Shown in pieces: positions 35,069-45,339 of a stretch of 64,000 bases of DNA; within the stretch, counting starts at the first letter, position 1, and each line of letters starts with the position of its first letter. Under the pieces are notes generated by a model, which saw nothing but the letters and a program-made list of their open reading frames with translations, did not search any database and was not told the origin of the DNA. A program made the translations under genes and the position numbers. Location of the stretch: assembly GCA_015655145.1 (NCBI GenBank), contig JAATFO010000049.1, positions 1-64,000 on the forward strand, written 5' to 3'. The stretch comes from Enterobacterales bacterium (lineage in GTDB: Bacteria; Pseudomonadota; Gammaproteobacteria; Enterobacterales; Enterobacteriaceae).

Positions 35069-37363
35069 ATGAATAACAAGTATACATACTCGGTGTTGAG
35101 TTCACTCATCGTCGGCAGTCTCGTGATGTCGGCGGCACTGGCAGACGAAACCAACAGCGGGACAAACCAAAAACAGGGATAAACCAGTGATCAAGATCAG
35201 CTGAAAAAACGGGTCACCAGCGAGGCGAAAAGTAGCAGTGAAAATGCCATGGTAGTGACCGCCAGGGAACAAACATTGCAGGCGCCGGGTGTTTCTATCA
35301 TTGACAGCGAGGCGATCAAAAAACATCCTATCCAGCACGATGTTTCTGAAATTATCCGCACTATGCCGGGCGTGAACCTTACCGGCAATTCCAGCAGCGG
35401 CCAGCGCGGCAACAATCGGCAGATCGATATTCGCGGAATGGGGCCGGAAAATACCCTGATTCTGGTTGATGGTATGCCAGTGAGTAGCCGAAATTCAGTG
35501 CGTTATGGCTGGCGTGCCGAACGTGATACTCGCGGCGACAGCAATTGGGTTCCCGCCGAAATGATCGAGCGGATTGAAATTATTCGCGGCCCGGCCGCGG
35601 CTCGATACGGTAACGGCGCCATGGGTGGCGTGGTGAATATCATTACCAAACCGGCCGCCAATGCGTGGCATGGCAGTTTCAACACCTACTACAATGTGCC
35701 GGAACACAACTCTGAAGGGGCTTCCAAACGGGATAATGCCAGTTTAAGTGGGGCGCTAACGGATAACCTGACCATGCGGCTCTACGGTAACTGGAGCAAA
35801 ACGCAGGCCGATGCGCAGAATATTAACAGCGGTCATGAGGCTGAACGTAGCGGAAAATATGCCGGGCAGGTACCGGCTGGTCGTGAAGGCGTCATCAATA
35901 AAAACATTAATGGCGTATTGCGCTGGGAATTTATGCCCATGCAGGCACTGGAACTGGATGCAGGCTTCAGCCGCCAGGGCAACCTTTACGCGGGGGATAC
36001 GCAAAATACCAACAGCAGCACGCTGGTGAAAAAGTATTACGGCAAAGAGACTAACATAATTTATCGTCAGACGCTGAGCCTGAAATACACCGGTGCCTGG
36101 GATAACGGCATCACCACCAGTAACTATATTCAGTTCGAAAAAACCCGTAATACTCGCCTGAATGAAGGCTTATCAGGTGGTATTGAGGGGATGTTCAGCA
36201 GCACAGATGAAGGATTCTCAACCATCAATCTGAATGACACCAACCTGCATTCAGATGTCAATATTCCGCTCGATCTATGGGTCAATCAGACGCTCACTTT
36301 TGGTGCGGAAATGAATCATCAGACGATGAAAGATCCCACGTCGAATACCATGACCACGACATCCGGGGGGGCGGTAGACGGAGTGTCCGGTTCCGGACGC
36401 AGTGAATATAGCTCGGCCGATATTTACGGTGTTTATACCGAGGACAATATTGATCTGACCGACTCCACCCGTTTGACCCCTGGACTGCGTTTCAATCATC
36501 AGAGCATCACTGGCAGCAACATCAGTCCGTCGCTGAACCTGTCGCAGGAACTGGGTAATGATTTCACCCTAAAGTTAGGTATTGCCCGTGCCTGGAAAGC
36601 GCCTAACTTGTATCAGACCAACCCTAACTATCTGTTATACAGCAGCGGTAACGGGTGCTACGCCAGTTCCGGAAGCTGTTATTTGCAGGGGAATAAGGAT
36701 CTTAAAGCTGAAACCAGCGTGAATAAAGAGATTGGCATTGAATACCATCACGATGACGTGCAGGCGGGGTTGACCTGGTATCGCAACGACTACCACAACA
36801 AAATCGATGCGGGTTACGCAGCGGAATACTCTAACGGCACTTCAGACATCTATAAATGGGAAAACGTACCTAAAGCCGTCGTACAGGGTCTGGAAGGGAC
36901 GCTTAACTTCCCAATCAGCGAAACCATTACGATGAAGAATAACTTTACCTATATCATCGACAATGAAAATAAAACCAGCGACGATTATCTGTCGATCATC
37001 CCGAAATACACCATTAATTCGACGCTGGACTGGCAGGCCACTAACGATCTGTCGCTACAGGGTACGATGACCTGGTATGGCAGGCAGAAACCGAAGAAAT
37101 ATAATTACCAGGGAGAAGCAACCACCGGCAGTGAAACCTGGCAGGTATCGCCTTATGCTCTGTTTGGTGCGAGCGCGACCTATAACATTAACAAGTACGT
37201 GGATGTGACGGGCGGGATTGATAACCTGTTAGACAAACGGCACTACCGTGAGGGCAATGCTACAACTTCAGGAAGTTCAGGTACCTACGCCTATGGCGCA
37301 GGGGCAAGGACCTATAATGAGTCGGGTCGTACCTACTACATGGAACTGAGCTTACATTTCTGA
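35069..37363 (+). pseudogene. fepA: FepA-type enterobactin receptor with an in-frame stop
   Basis: About 765 codons counting the stop. ATG 35069 opens a signal peptide (SLIVGSLVMSAALA), but codon 38 (35180-35182) is TAA. The same frame then continues intact to 37363 with MVVTAREQTLQAPGVS, SGQRGNNRQIDIRGMGPENT, the barrel and a C-terminal Phe. Sequence blocks match enterobactin receptor FepA closely throughout. The next in-frame ATG (35249) would give a 704-residue protein without export signal. Readthrough, a sequencing error or recent loss are the options. A Fur box lies upstream and an iroE-like esterase gene follows. Confidence 0.85.
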
Positions 37364-37460
37364 TAAGAAAAAACCACCTGTCCTGACGGCTAGGGGCGGC
37401 ACGAGGGCGATATGTCCCCCGGCCTGCCCTTATCATGGTGTGAATATGGAGAATAAATCA

Positions 37461-38384
37461 ATGAATCACCGGAGGTACTATAAAAAAGGCCGGTTCATGG
37501 TTGTACATCTGAGCGCCTTTTTTTTCATCCTGATGCATGCAGGAAACAGTTATTCCCGACCAGATATGACGCCTCTGGGACCCAATATTGCGGATAAAGG
37601 CTCCTCTTTTTATCATTTCTCTGTAAGTAAATTTGATTCTGTCGATGGCAAGCGGCATTACAAAGTGTGGACCGGGATACCGGACAAAACGCCGCCGGCT
37701 TCGGGTTCTCCGGTGCTTTACATGCTGGACGGGAATGCCGTTATGGACAGGTTATCGGACGAGCTGCTGAAAAAACTGTCAGAACGAACGCCACCCGTTC
37801 TTATCGTTATCGGATATCAGACCGCACTGCCTTTTGAATCGAGCGCCAGAGCATATGATTACACGCCGTCTGTTAAAGAGAATAACACGCAAAATCAGGC
37901 AACCCGTCGTTATGACCGACAAGGCGGCGGCAGCCTAATCTTCCGCCATCTGCTTGAAGATACCATTGCACTGCAGGCAGAAAAGAACCTTAACATAAAC
38001 CCCGCTAAACGTGGCCTCTGGGGGCATTCTTATGGCGGATTATTTGTGATGGATTCTTATTTATCATCATCCTTTTTTACACGGTATTACTCTGCCAGCC
38101 CGTCGCTGGAACTCGATAATTTCGCACTGCTGAAAAAACTCACCATGATAAATAAAAAGGAGTTCGATAATAAGCAGTTGTATCTTATGGAAGGTGATGG
38201 TGATCCGAAAAAAAATGGCGAAGATAAAACCCCGGATGTACTGGGCCTGACCCGCAAAGCGGTATCCACCCTGCATTCCGAGGGCGTATCCGCAACTTAC
38301 TGGTTGTATCCCGGGTTTACTCATGGGCAGATGTTTACGGCCTCTTTTCAGAGCGCTTTATTACAGGTCGCTGCCAGTGACTAA
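37461..38384 (+). CDS. iroE: IroE-like periplasmic siderophore esterase
   Basis: About 307 residues, alpha/beta hydrolase of the IroE/Fes group that opens enterobactin or salmochelin trilactones. It has a hydrophobic N-terminal anchor (residues 13-26), GIPDKTPP and VLYMLDGNAVMDRL, the nucleophile elbow GHSYGG with Ser190, and a late GFTHGQMF with the catalytic His; IroE works with a Ser-His pair. The start is open: GTG 37440, ATG 37446 or ATG 37461, the last having GGAG at 37448-37451. It follows fepA closely and probably shares its iron control. Confidence 0.8.
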   Translation: MNHRRYYKKGRFMVVHLSAFFFILMHAGNSYSRPDMTPLGPNIADKGSSFYHFSVSKFDSVDGKRHYKVWTGIPDKTPPASGSPVLYMLDGNAVMDRLSDELLKKLSERTPPVLIVIGYQTALPFESSARAYDYTPSVKENNTQNQATRRYDRQGGGSLIFRHLLEDTIALQAEKNLNINPAKRGLWGHSYGGLFVMDSYLSSSFFTRYYSASPSLELDNFALLKKLTMINKKEFDNKQLYLMEGDGDPKKNGEDKTPDVLGLTRKAVSTLHSEGVSATYWLYPGFTHGQMFTASFQSALLQVAASD

Positions 38385-38485
38385 AAGAATAAGCCAACGA
38401 CCATTGAAAAAGTAAGCGTCAAAACATTATTGGTGTGTCGCATCATGCACAGTGCAAAAACGTCCCACCAGGAATTTTTTCGCCG

Positions 38486-39077
38486 TCAATCAGCTGTTTT
38501 AAACGTCAGGCCGCCATACAGAAATTTTCCTCGTTCGGCGCTTATGCTTTCAAGCTCACTTTCGTCTGGTTCTTCCAACAGGGTCTGGATCAGTATGCCC
38601 AGATAGCATCCGGCAAGTACATCGACGGCTATCTCATTACTAAAAAAAACCACGCTGTTGCTCCAGTTTCATGTTACGCCCGATCCATTTATGCAACCTG
38701 TTGCGCGTTGCATCACTCTGAGGTGGCTGAAACAGGCTGATTTTAGTCAGATGTGGGTGGCCGGTAAAAAATTCGAGATATTTCCTGAAGCTTGATGTGA
38801 TGTTTTCCTGCACACCCTCTTTCGGGAGAGAAGCATCAATCAACATTGAAACCATCAATTCCTCCAGCTCTGTATCAACATGTTGAACCAAGTGCAGATA
38901 TATTTCGTTCCTGGTTTTGAAATAGCGGTAGAAACTTGGTTGGGTCACGCCGGCGGCGCTGACAATATCACTCACGCGAGTGCCGAGATAACTGTGCCCG
39001 GCAAACAGCGCTGCCGAGACATCAAGCAGCCTTTGCCGGGTTTTTTCTCCTTTAGTAATGTGACGAAATTTCTTCAT
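38486..39077 (-). pseudogene. TetR-family regulator with a homopolymer frameshift
   Basis: The frame from ATG 39077 gives a TetR DNA-binding domain (TRQRLLDVSAALFAGHSYLGTRVSDIVSAAGVTQPSFYRYF, in parts) and stops at 38640 after EQQRGFF. The stop falls in a run of eight A on the + strand (38642-38649). With seven, the frame would continue SNEIAVDVLAGCYLGILI to TGA at 38486, giving a normal TetR length of about 197 residues. So one base was gained. Without the last 50 residues the protein lacks part of its dimer interface. Confidence 0.75.
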
Positions 39078-39215
39078 TTTTAAACATTTCAGCCAGTTAC
39101 AGGCGTTCAGAATATCATTCACTTTCGGCTAAACAAAGCGTAATCGCTGAAAGCGGCAATGCCTCTCTTTGAGCATATTGCACGATAAATGCTAAAAATT
39201 ACTTTGTAGTAGTTT

Positions 39216-41440
39216 TTGTTACATCTATCATCCTTGCTGTGTAAAGATAAATTTTACCTCTACCGTTTTGTCGTGTTAATGACGACAGTGTGGGCGATAT
39301 GGGAAGCAGGCTTCGATTTTTTCCTACTCGCGCCTCGTTTTGACATTATTGTCCTGTTCGCTTTGTGGTTGCTGTTGCCGCTTACGATGCGATCATTTCC
39401 CGAAAACAGCAGGCCGGGACGGCGAGTACTGGGCGTGGCGGTGGCCTTACCCATTCTGAGCATGGCCATTTCTCTGTTTTTTAATCACCATGATATTGAA
39501 GGGAAGTCACCGGAAACTGTTGAAAATAGCGTTCCGCAATGGGATGCCCAGAATATTCCCGATGCGGAATGGCATGCCTACGGTCGCACGTTGTATGGCG
39601 ATCACTCTTCACCGCTAAAACACATCAACAGTCAAAACGTCAATCAGCTCAAGGTTGTCTGGACGTTTCATCCCAATGACATCATTGGTAAAGATGATCC
39701 ACTGGAATCTACCTTTGAGGTCACCCCGCTTAAGGTGGGGAACCGGGTTTACCTTTGTAGTCCACATCAGTGGGTATTCGCGCTTGATGCGGCAACAGGC
39801 AAGCAGGTCTGGAAATTTGATCCTAAAGTGTAGGACGACCCAACATGGCAGCACCTGACCTGTCGCGGTGTGTCTTATCATGCAACGCCTGCCGATGCGA
39901 GAACCTCAGATGGCGCTGTTCCGCCTGATGAATGTAAACAACGTATTATCCTGCCGACGAATGATGGCCGTATGTTTGCTCTCGACGCAACCACCGGTGA
40001 GGTGTGTCATGCGTTTGGTCAGAATGGTCAGAATGATCTCAAAGACGGTATGACAGTTAAAACCAAAGGTTTCTACCAGGGAACGTCGCCGCCGGTGGTG
40101 ACGCGCCAGATGATTGTTATGGCGGGCGCAGTAACTGATAACTATTCCACAGAAGAACCTTCGGGCGTGGTACGTGGTTTTGATGTCTACACCGGTAAGC
40201 TTATCTGAGCATGGGATCCAGGGGCGCTGGATGAAAACGCGTTGCCTTCTGCGACACATCATTACACCCCGAATTCGCCTAACTCCTGGACTCTCCTGTC
40301 GGCGGATGAAAAGCTCGGTATGGTGTATGTCCCGGTGGGCATGTCAACGCCAGATATTTGGGGTGGCAATCGCACTAAAACCGGAGAACGTTACACCCGC
40401 TCACTGGTGGCGCTCGACATCAATACCGGGAAACGCATTTGGTCTTATCAGACTGTCCATCACGTTCTGTGGGATATGGATTTGCCTTCACAACCCCGTC
40501 TGGTGGATTTAAAAACGGCCGACGGGGTTGTGCCGGCAATTTATGCACCGGCTAAAACGGGCAACATTTTCGTGCTTGACCGTCGTACCGGGAAGCTGAT
40601 TGTCCCCGCGCCGGAAACGCCTGTGCCGCAGGGGGCTGCACCAGATGATTATACGTCGCCAACACAACCCTATTCTGAACTGACTTTTCAGCCTAAGCAA
40701 AAACTGACCGACAAGGATATGTGGGGCGCAACCCTGTTTGATCAGATGGTGTGTCGCATTATGCTCAAACAAATGCGCTATGACGGTCCGTTTACCCCAC
40801 CTAACACGCAGGGGACACTGGTTTTCCCGGGTGACGTGGGCATGTTTGAGTGGGGGGGATTGCGGTCGATCCACAGCGCCAGATTGCGATTGCCAACCCG
40901 ATGGCATTTCCGTTTGTCTCCAAACTGATTGAACGCGGACCGGATAACCCGGCAGTACCCAATGCCGAACACCCGCCGGGAAGTGAGATTGGCGTTAAGC
41001 CTATGTATGGCACCCCTTATTGAGTTGATTTACATCCGTTCTTGTCACCGATCGGTTTGCTGTGTCCTGCTCCGCCGTGGGGTTACATTGCGGGGATCGA
41101 TCTACGGACACATAAAATCATGTGGCAACATAAGGTCGGAACCACGCGTGATGCCACACCGTTGCCGCTGCCATTTAACGTTGGTATGCCAATGCTGGGC
41201 GGCTCAATGGTCACGTCTGGCGGTGTTGCCTTCCTGACGGCAACCATGGATAACTATATCCGCGCTTTTGACGTGACAACGGGGAAAGAACTTTGGAGCG
41301 ACAGATTGCCCGCAGGTGGTCAGTCAACGCCAATGACTTACTCGGAAGGCGGCAAACAGTATATTGTTACGGCCGTCGCGGGACATGGTCGCTTTGGTAC
41401 CAAACAGGGAGATTATGTCGTTGCTTATACCTTGCCATAA
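39216..41440 (+). pseudogene. gcd: Broken PQQ-dependent glucose dehydrogenase (membrane type)
   Basis: Quinoprotein glucose dehydrogenase, periplasmic beta-propeller with an N-terminal membrane anchor. The first 70 or so residues (early membrane helices) are absent. The frame is then broken by TAG 39831-39833, TGA 40206-40208, loss of one G in the G7 run at 40852-40858 (after FPGDVGMFEWGG), and TGA 41021-41023. Between the breaks every stretch matches Gcd, e.g. CRGVSYHATPA, TPDIWGGNRT, AKTGNIFVLDRRTG, FNVGMPMLGG, ending GDYVVAYTLP. It cannot be functional. Confidence 0.9.
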
Positions 41441-41465
41441 CGATTAACCAGCCAAGAAAATAATG

Positions 41466-41498
41466 AAAAAGGCCATGTTGCGCACAGGCCTTTTTTTT
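41466..41498. terminator. Bidirectional terminator between gcd remnant and the oxidase operon
   Basis: AAAAAGGCC, 12-base loop, GGCCTTTTT followed by more T. It lies between two convergent units and offers a T-run on both strands, so it can end the + strand gcd transcript and the - strand operon that stops at 41535. Confidence 0.85.
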
Positions 41499-41534
41499 CG
41501 CAAATGAAAGCCAGATATCCGTGGCCGGTAACGG

Positions 41535-42962
41535 CTATTCAGTGGCCTGGATTGCCGGGAGACAATGCTTCTGCTCCTGATAAAAATCCGCCAGATCGCC
41601 GACCGAGATGGGCGCGAGGGGGTTACGAATATGATAAAACCCGACGTCTTCCAGCGGAATATGGCGTTCTGCTGCGAAGAGATGTGCGATAGTGGTGGCG
41701 CACAGGCGTCCCTGACAGGGGCCCATTCCGGTACGCAGGAAAGCTTTCAACTGATTTGGTCCGTTAGCGCCCAGCCTGATGGCCTCCCGTACTGCGGCGC
41801 AAGAAATCTCTTCACAGCGGCAGGCAAGCGCGCTGTCTTGCGGTGTTAAAATCTCGGGCGAAGGCGCGTAGAGCCGGTTGAGTAAGGGCCTGGAAGTCAA
41901 ATGCGATTGGCACAGGTGTTGCGCGGCATGTTGTTCTTGCCGCATTGGCGTTGCGTCGAGTTTCCCCAGCCGATGGAGTATGATGCTGGCCGCTATTCGT
42001 CCTTCCGCCTCGGCGACGTGGTATCCGCCAATGCCGCCAGCATCGCCGGCAATAAACACGCCGGCAACCGAACTCTCCAGTTCTGCGCTGCGCCGGGGTT
42101 TAAACGCAGCGGCGATTTCATCCCAAACAAATGCGCACCCCAGTGAGCGCGCCACATGCTGTTCGGGTATTACCCCTTCGTGTAAACCGATCTGCCGGGC
42201 AGCAAAGGTCCTGGTTGTTCGACCCGTACGGCAATGAAGCACAAGTCCGCCGTGCAGGGGTTCCTGTACTATGGATACGTCGCTGACGCCGGTAAAAAAA
42301 GGCACGCGATGCCAGCGTAAAGCGGATAACAATCCGATCCCTTTGAGCAAGTAGTAACGTCCCGCGCCGGTCAGCGCATGTGGAAATGCCTTGGCCGCAG
42401 GCAACCAGTTGCGCCGTTGCGCCGTATCCAGCATGACAATATCGCGCTTTCCGGCTTTGATGCATTGCAGTGCATACAGGTAGAACAGCGGGCCAGTACC
42501 GAGTAAAAGTAACGGTCCCGCTGGCAGGATGCCATTTTTTTTGAGCAAAATTTGCAATCCGCCGATGGTGGTGACGCCTGGCAATGTCCAGCCTGGCAGC
42601 GGAACCGGTCTTTCCATTGCCCCCGTAGCCAGGATGAGATGCGGGCTGTGATGCCGGACAAGGCCGCCGGGGGTTTTTAACCATACTACGCCGTCGGATT
42701 CTACGCGCCAAAGCACCGTATTGAGCGCCAGCGTCGCCGTGCTGGCGCGCAGGGCCGCAACCCGATGCTGACCATACAGGTAATCGGCGCCCAGTAGGGC
42801 AATACGCTGTGGCGACGCGGTTTCAACACCGCGCCAGATCTGCCCGCCCGGCGCGGTGTTTTCGTCAACTAACATTACACGGGCGCCGCCAGCGGATAAT
42901 CGTGTCGCCGCAGCGATCCCCGCAGGCCCGGCGCCAAGCACAATAGCATCCCATTGCGTCAT
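41535..42962 (-). CDS. HcnB/OoxA-like FAD oxidoreductase with BFD-type [2Fe-2S] domain
   Basis: 475 residues. N-terminal FAD site VLGAGPAGIAAATRL (residues 8-22), second nucleotide-binding region LLLLGTGPLFYLYALQ, and a C-terminal Cys-rich domain (ACRCEE, then GMGPCQGRLC) of the BFD type that can bind a [2Fe-2S] cluster. With the small ferredoxin-like protein and the DadA-like protein next to it, it forms the three-subunit HcnABC/opine-oxidase/D-hydroxyproline-oxidase type of amine or imino-acid dehydrogenase. It is the last gene of a - strand operon; overlaps of four bases couple it to its neighbour. Confidence 0.85.
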   Translation of the reverse strand: MTQWDAIVLGAGPAGIAAATRLSAGGARVMLVDENTAPGGQIWRGVETASPQRIALLGADYLYGQHRVAALRASTATLALNTVLWRVESDGVVWLKTPGGLVRHHSPHLILATGAMERPVPLPGWTLPGVTTIGGLQILLKKNGILPAGPLLLLGTGPLFYLYALQCIKAGKRDIVMLDTAQRRNWLPAAKAFPHALTGAGRYYLLKGIGLLSALRWHRVPFFTGVSDVSIVQEPLHGGLVLHCRTGRTTRTFAARQIGLHEGVIPEQHVARSLGCAFVWDEIAAAFKPRRSAELESSVAGVFIAGDAGGIGGYHVAEAEGRIAASIILHRLGKLDATPMRQEQHAAQHLCQSHLTSRPLLNRLYAPSPEILTPQDSALACRCEEISCAAVREAIRLGANGPNQLKAFLRTGMGPCQGRLCATTIAHLFAAERHIPLEDVGFYHIRNPLAPISVGDLADFYQEQKHCLPAIQATE

Positions 42963-43291
42963 CGCAGGCTCCGGCTTGTCATGACTGGCGGTACTGCCAT
43001 TGCATCAACGCGTGCGCCGGTCTGGCGGCTGATGAACATGTCGTGTTCGGCCAGGACCTGGCAAGCGCGCTGATTATCGGCGCCATTGATGCTCACCAGA
43101 CATTCGTAACAGATCCCCATCAGGCAATAAGGTGCACGGGTTGCGCCGGAAAGTGGTGTAACGCGGAAGAAATCGATACCGGCAACCAGGAGCGCGCTGG
43201 CTACTGTATCTCCGGCGCGAAAAGGAAGGCGCTGGCCCTCGAAGTACATGATACCGGCAATCGCCGTCTCTTCAGTCAGTTGAAATCGCAA
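42959..43291 (-). CDS. HcnA-like (2Fe-2S)-binding subunit
   Basis: 110 residues with a plant-ferredoxin-like site: Cys56, Cys61, Cys64 (CLMGICYEC) and Cys77. This is the small iron-sulfur subunit found with HcnB- and HcnC-type proteins, passing electrons between the flavoproteins. The ATG lies inside the 3' end of the DadA-like gene, and its stop overlaps the next ATG, a compact operon. Confidence 0.88.
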   Translation of the reverse strand: MRFQLTEETAIAGIMYFEGQRLPFRAGDTVASALLVAGIDFFRVTPLSGATRAPYCLMGICYECLVSINGADNQRACQVLAEHDMFISRQTGARVDAMAVPPVMTSRSLR

Positions 43292-44384
43292 AACGCATGC
43301 TCCTCATATCCGTTGGCGCGGGGGCAAGCGTTCCCTGCGCCAGTGATTCTCCCAGGCACAGCGCATGCACACTTGCCAGCGTGACACCGCTATGACAGGT
43401 GACAACATAGGCGCCGGGATATATTTCTGCTTCGTCATACACGGGCAGACCATCTGGCGTGATGATCCGCGCCGCACCCCAGGCGCGCACCACTCGCGCC
43501 TGGCGCAGCGCGGGGAAAATGCGGCAGCCGAGGTGGCAGAGTTTGCCCATGGTTTGGACATCAGTACCCGTGGAAAAGCCGGCATCATCGTGTGAACTGC
43601 CCAGCAATAGCGTGCCTTCCCGGGTCTGCCGGATTTGATTAGACGGATAGGGTAGAAACGGACGCACCCGATCGGTGACGACGATCTGCCCGCGTTCAGG
43701 GCGCAGCGGGACATTCATCCCCAACTGGCGCGCCAGCGACGTGATGCCAAGGCCGGCGCACAGGGCGATGCGCCTGGCGTAAAACACCGTATTATCCCCG
43801 GTATAGAGGGTAAAACCGGCGCCGTGGGGCTCGATACGTTGGACCCGCTGTGGTGCTTTCCCGACACCGCCGTACTGAAGAAAACCGGCATGCAAAGCGC
43901 GCAATAAAAGCAACGGATTGACTTCGCCATCAAGATTTGACATCGAAGCGCCGAAGACCTCGGGTCCCACTTGCGGCAGCATGGCGCTAAGCGCCTCGCG
44001 GCCGATCAGCCGAATGTTGATAGCGCCGCCTTGTGTCCTGGTTTGCTGGATCACCGCCTGACGGTCGGCGAATTCTTGCTCCGACAAGCAGAAATGCAGG
44101 CCACCACCGCCACGCCAGCCCAGCGGAATACCGGTTTCTCGTTCCAGTGTTGCGGCAAAATGTGGCCATAAACCGCCTGCTTTTAATGACCAGTGCATAT
44201 AGGTGGGATGGCCAAGTCCTTTGCCCTGTAGCCAGATCAGACCAAAGTTGCCCTGCGAGGCGCGCAGATCCCTGTCGCCGCCGTCCAGCATCAGGGTATC
44301 CGCACCGGCGCGGGCGGCGCCCCATGCCAGGGTTGCTCCGGTGAGCCCGCCGCCAATAATGACCAGATCATAGCGGCGCGTCAT
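43272..44384 (-). CDS. DadA/HcnC-like FAD-dependent amine oxidoreductase
   Basis: 370 residues, D-amino-acid-oxidase (DAO) fold. FAD-binding [22 protein letters not shown] at the start and the closing region [18 protein letters not shown]. It is the catalytic subunit of an HcnC/OoxB/SoxB-like trio, oxidising an amino, imino or N-substituted amino acid. ATG overlaps the stop of the racemase-like gene. The substrate is not readable; glycine-to-cyanide chemistry is one family activity, but opine, sarcosine or D-hydroxyproline are as likely. Confidence 0.85.
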   Translation of the reverse strand: MTRRYDLVIIGGGLTGATLAWGAARAGADTLMLDGGDRDLRASQGNFGLIWLQGKGLGHPTYMHWSLKAGGLWPHFAATLERETGIPLGWRGGGGLHFCLSEQEFADRQAVIQQTRTQGGAINIRLIGREALSAMLPQVGPEVFGASMSNLDGEVNPLLLLRALHAGFLQYGGVGKAPQRVQRIEPHGAGFTLYTGDNTVFYARRIALCAGLGITSLARQLGMNVPLRPERGQIVVTDRVRPFLPYPSNQIRQTREGTLLLGSSHDDAGFSTGTDVQTMGKLCHLGCRIFPALRQARVVRAWGAARIITPDGLPVYDEAEIYPGAYVVTCHSGVTLASVHALCLGESLAQGTLAPAPTDMRSMRFAISTD

Positions 44385-45172
44385 GATGAATACCGTGGTG
44401 GCACCAGCGCCATATGCATCCAGTGAATCAGTGTGACGATGTCATAAACCGGTAAACGCAACCGGTGGGCAATCGCCGCGGAATAGGGCGGAAAATTTGC
44501 GCATTCGCAGACAATCGCTCCGGTGTCGGGGTATATTTTGAGCAACTGTTCGGCGGCGGCAATGACTTCCCGCTGTTGCGCATCGCGATCAACGCCCCGT
44601 TTGTTAATGCGCATATTGGTACGCAGCAGGCTGTCCGCAGGCAAACCCACCATGGGTAGATTTGGCTTAACGCCGATATTCAGCAGATGAACATCCCGCA
44701 AGGCGTCCAGGTCAGAGACGAGGATGCCGACTCGTTTTTGCGCCGGCAGTGTGCGTTCAATCAGTGGAATTTGCAGCAACGCAGATGAAAGGAAGGGGAC
44801 CGGCGCGTAGGCTGTAAGTTCGTTCTGTAGCGCGGAAAGAAAGCCGCAACTGGTGGTGATGGCGCTTACCCCAAGTTCGACCAGATCGTCAATCGCGGCA
44901 AAAAAAGCGGGTAAAGCCCGCTGTGGATCGCCGTTAATCACATCCGCCGGGCGAATGCCGCGCACAAGGCGAAACTGCACCGCAAACGGCCAGGTATTCA
45001 CGTGTGCGATGTCCCCAGGCAGGCGTTCAAAACCGGTATCAAGCACGATAATACCGATGATCGTCCCATTGACCGCGCGGGCCGGAAACCCCGGCTCCAT
45101 TACTGTCCCCCCCCAGTGGTAAACGCCGTTATGGCGCGCCGATGGGCGACGTGTAAAGAAGATGCCTCGCAT
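44381..45172 (-). CDS. Aspartate/glutamate racemase-family protein
   Basis: Up to 263 residues. Two cysteines in the catalytic positions of this fold: TTSCGFL and [11 protein letters not shown]. The opening [22 protein letters not shown] fits a branch close to AroM/maleate-isomerase-like proteins. The ATG 45172 is listed; ATG 45100 has a better ribosome site (a G-run) and may be the true start, although homologues usually include the YHWGGTV region. It overlaps a ubiX remnant upstream. In this operon it may isomerise or racemise the compound that the oxidase trio then uses. Confidence 0.8.
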   Translation of the reverse strand: MRGIFFTRRPSARHNGVYHWGGTVMEPGFPARAVNGTIIGIIVLDTGFERLPGDIAHVNTWPFAVQFRLVRGIRPADVINGDPQRALPAFFAAIDDLVELGVSAITTSCGFLSALQNELTAYAPVPFLSSALLQIPLIERTLPAQKRVGILVSDLDALRDVHLLNIGVKPNLPMVGLPADSLLRTNMRINKRGVDRDAQQREVIAAAEQLLKIYPDTGAIVCECANFPPYSAAIAHRLRLPVYDIVTLIHWMHMALVPPRYSS

Positions 45173-45339
45173 GCTCCTGGCGCCAGTCTACGCCGTTTCT
45201 TAAGGACCCTACAGGCGGCACGGTTGATGAGGCGATGAGACTTAACGCCGCGATGGCGCAATAAAGCCACCGCGCGCAAACCATCGATGACATCAGAGGC
45301 GACTGAAATACCGATAACAGGCCGTGGCCGCTGTGACAT
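45100..45339 (-). pseudogene. Truncated ubiX/flavin prenyltransferase remnant
   Basis: The first 50 residues (RPVIGISVASDVIDGLRAVALLRHRGVKSH) match the start of UbiX/Pad1, with GISGASG changed to GISVASD. After KKRRR the frame runs into unrelated residues and ends at 45100 inside the racemase gene, so about three quarters of the protein is missing. Its ATG overlaps the stop of the UbiD-like gene, so the ubiD-ubiX pair was once complete. Confidence 0.6.

Noticed and set aside
42118-42711. 197-codon frame inside the HcnB-like gene on the same strand
   Set aside because: It overlaps an FAD/NAD domain of a confident gene in another frame and shows no domain.
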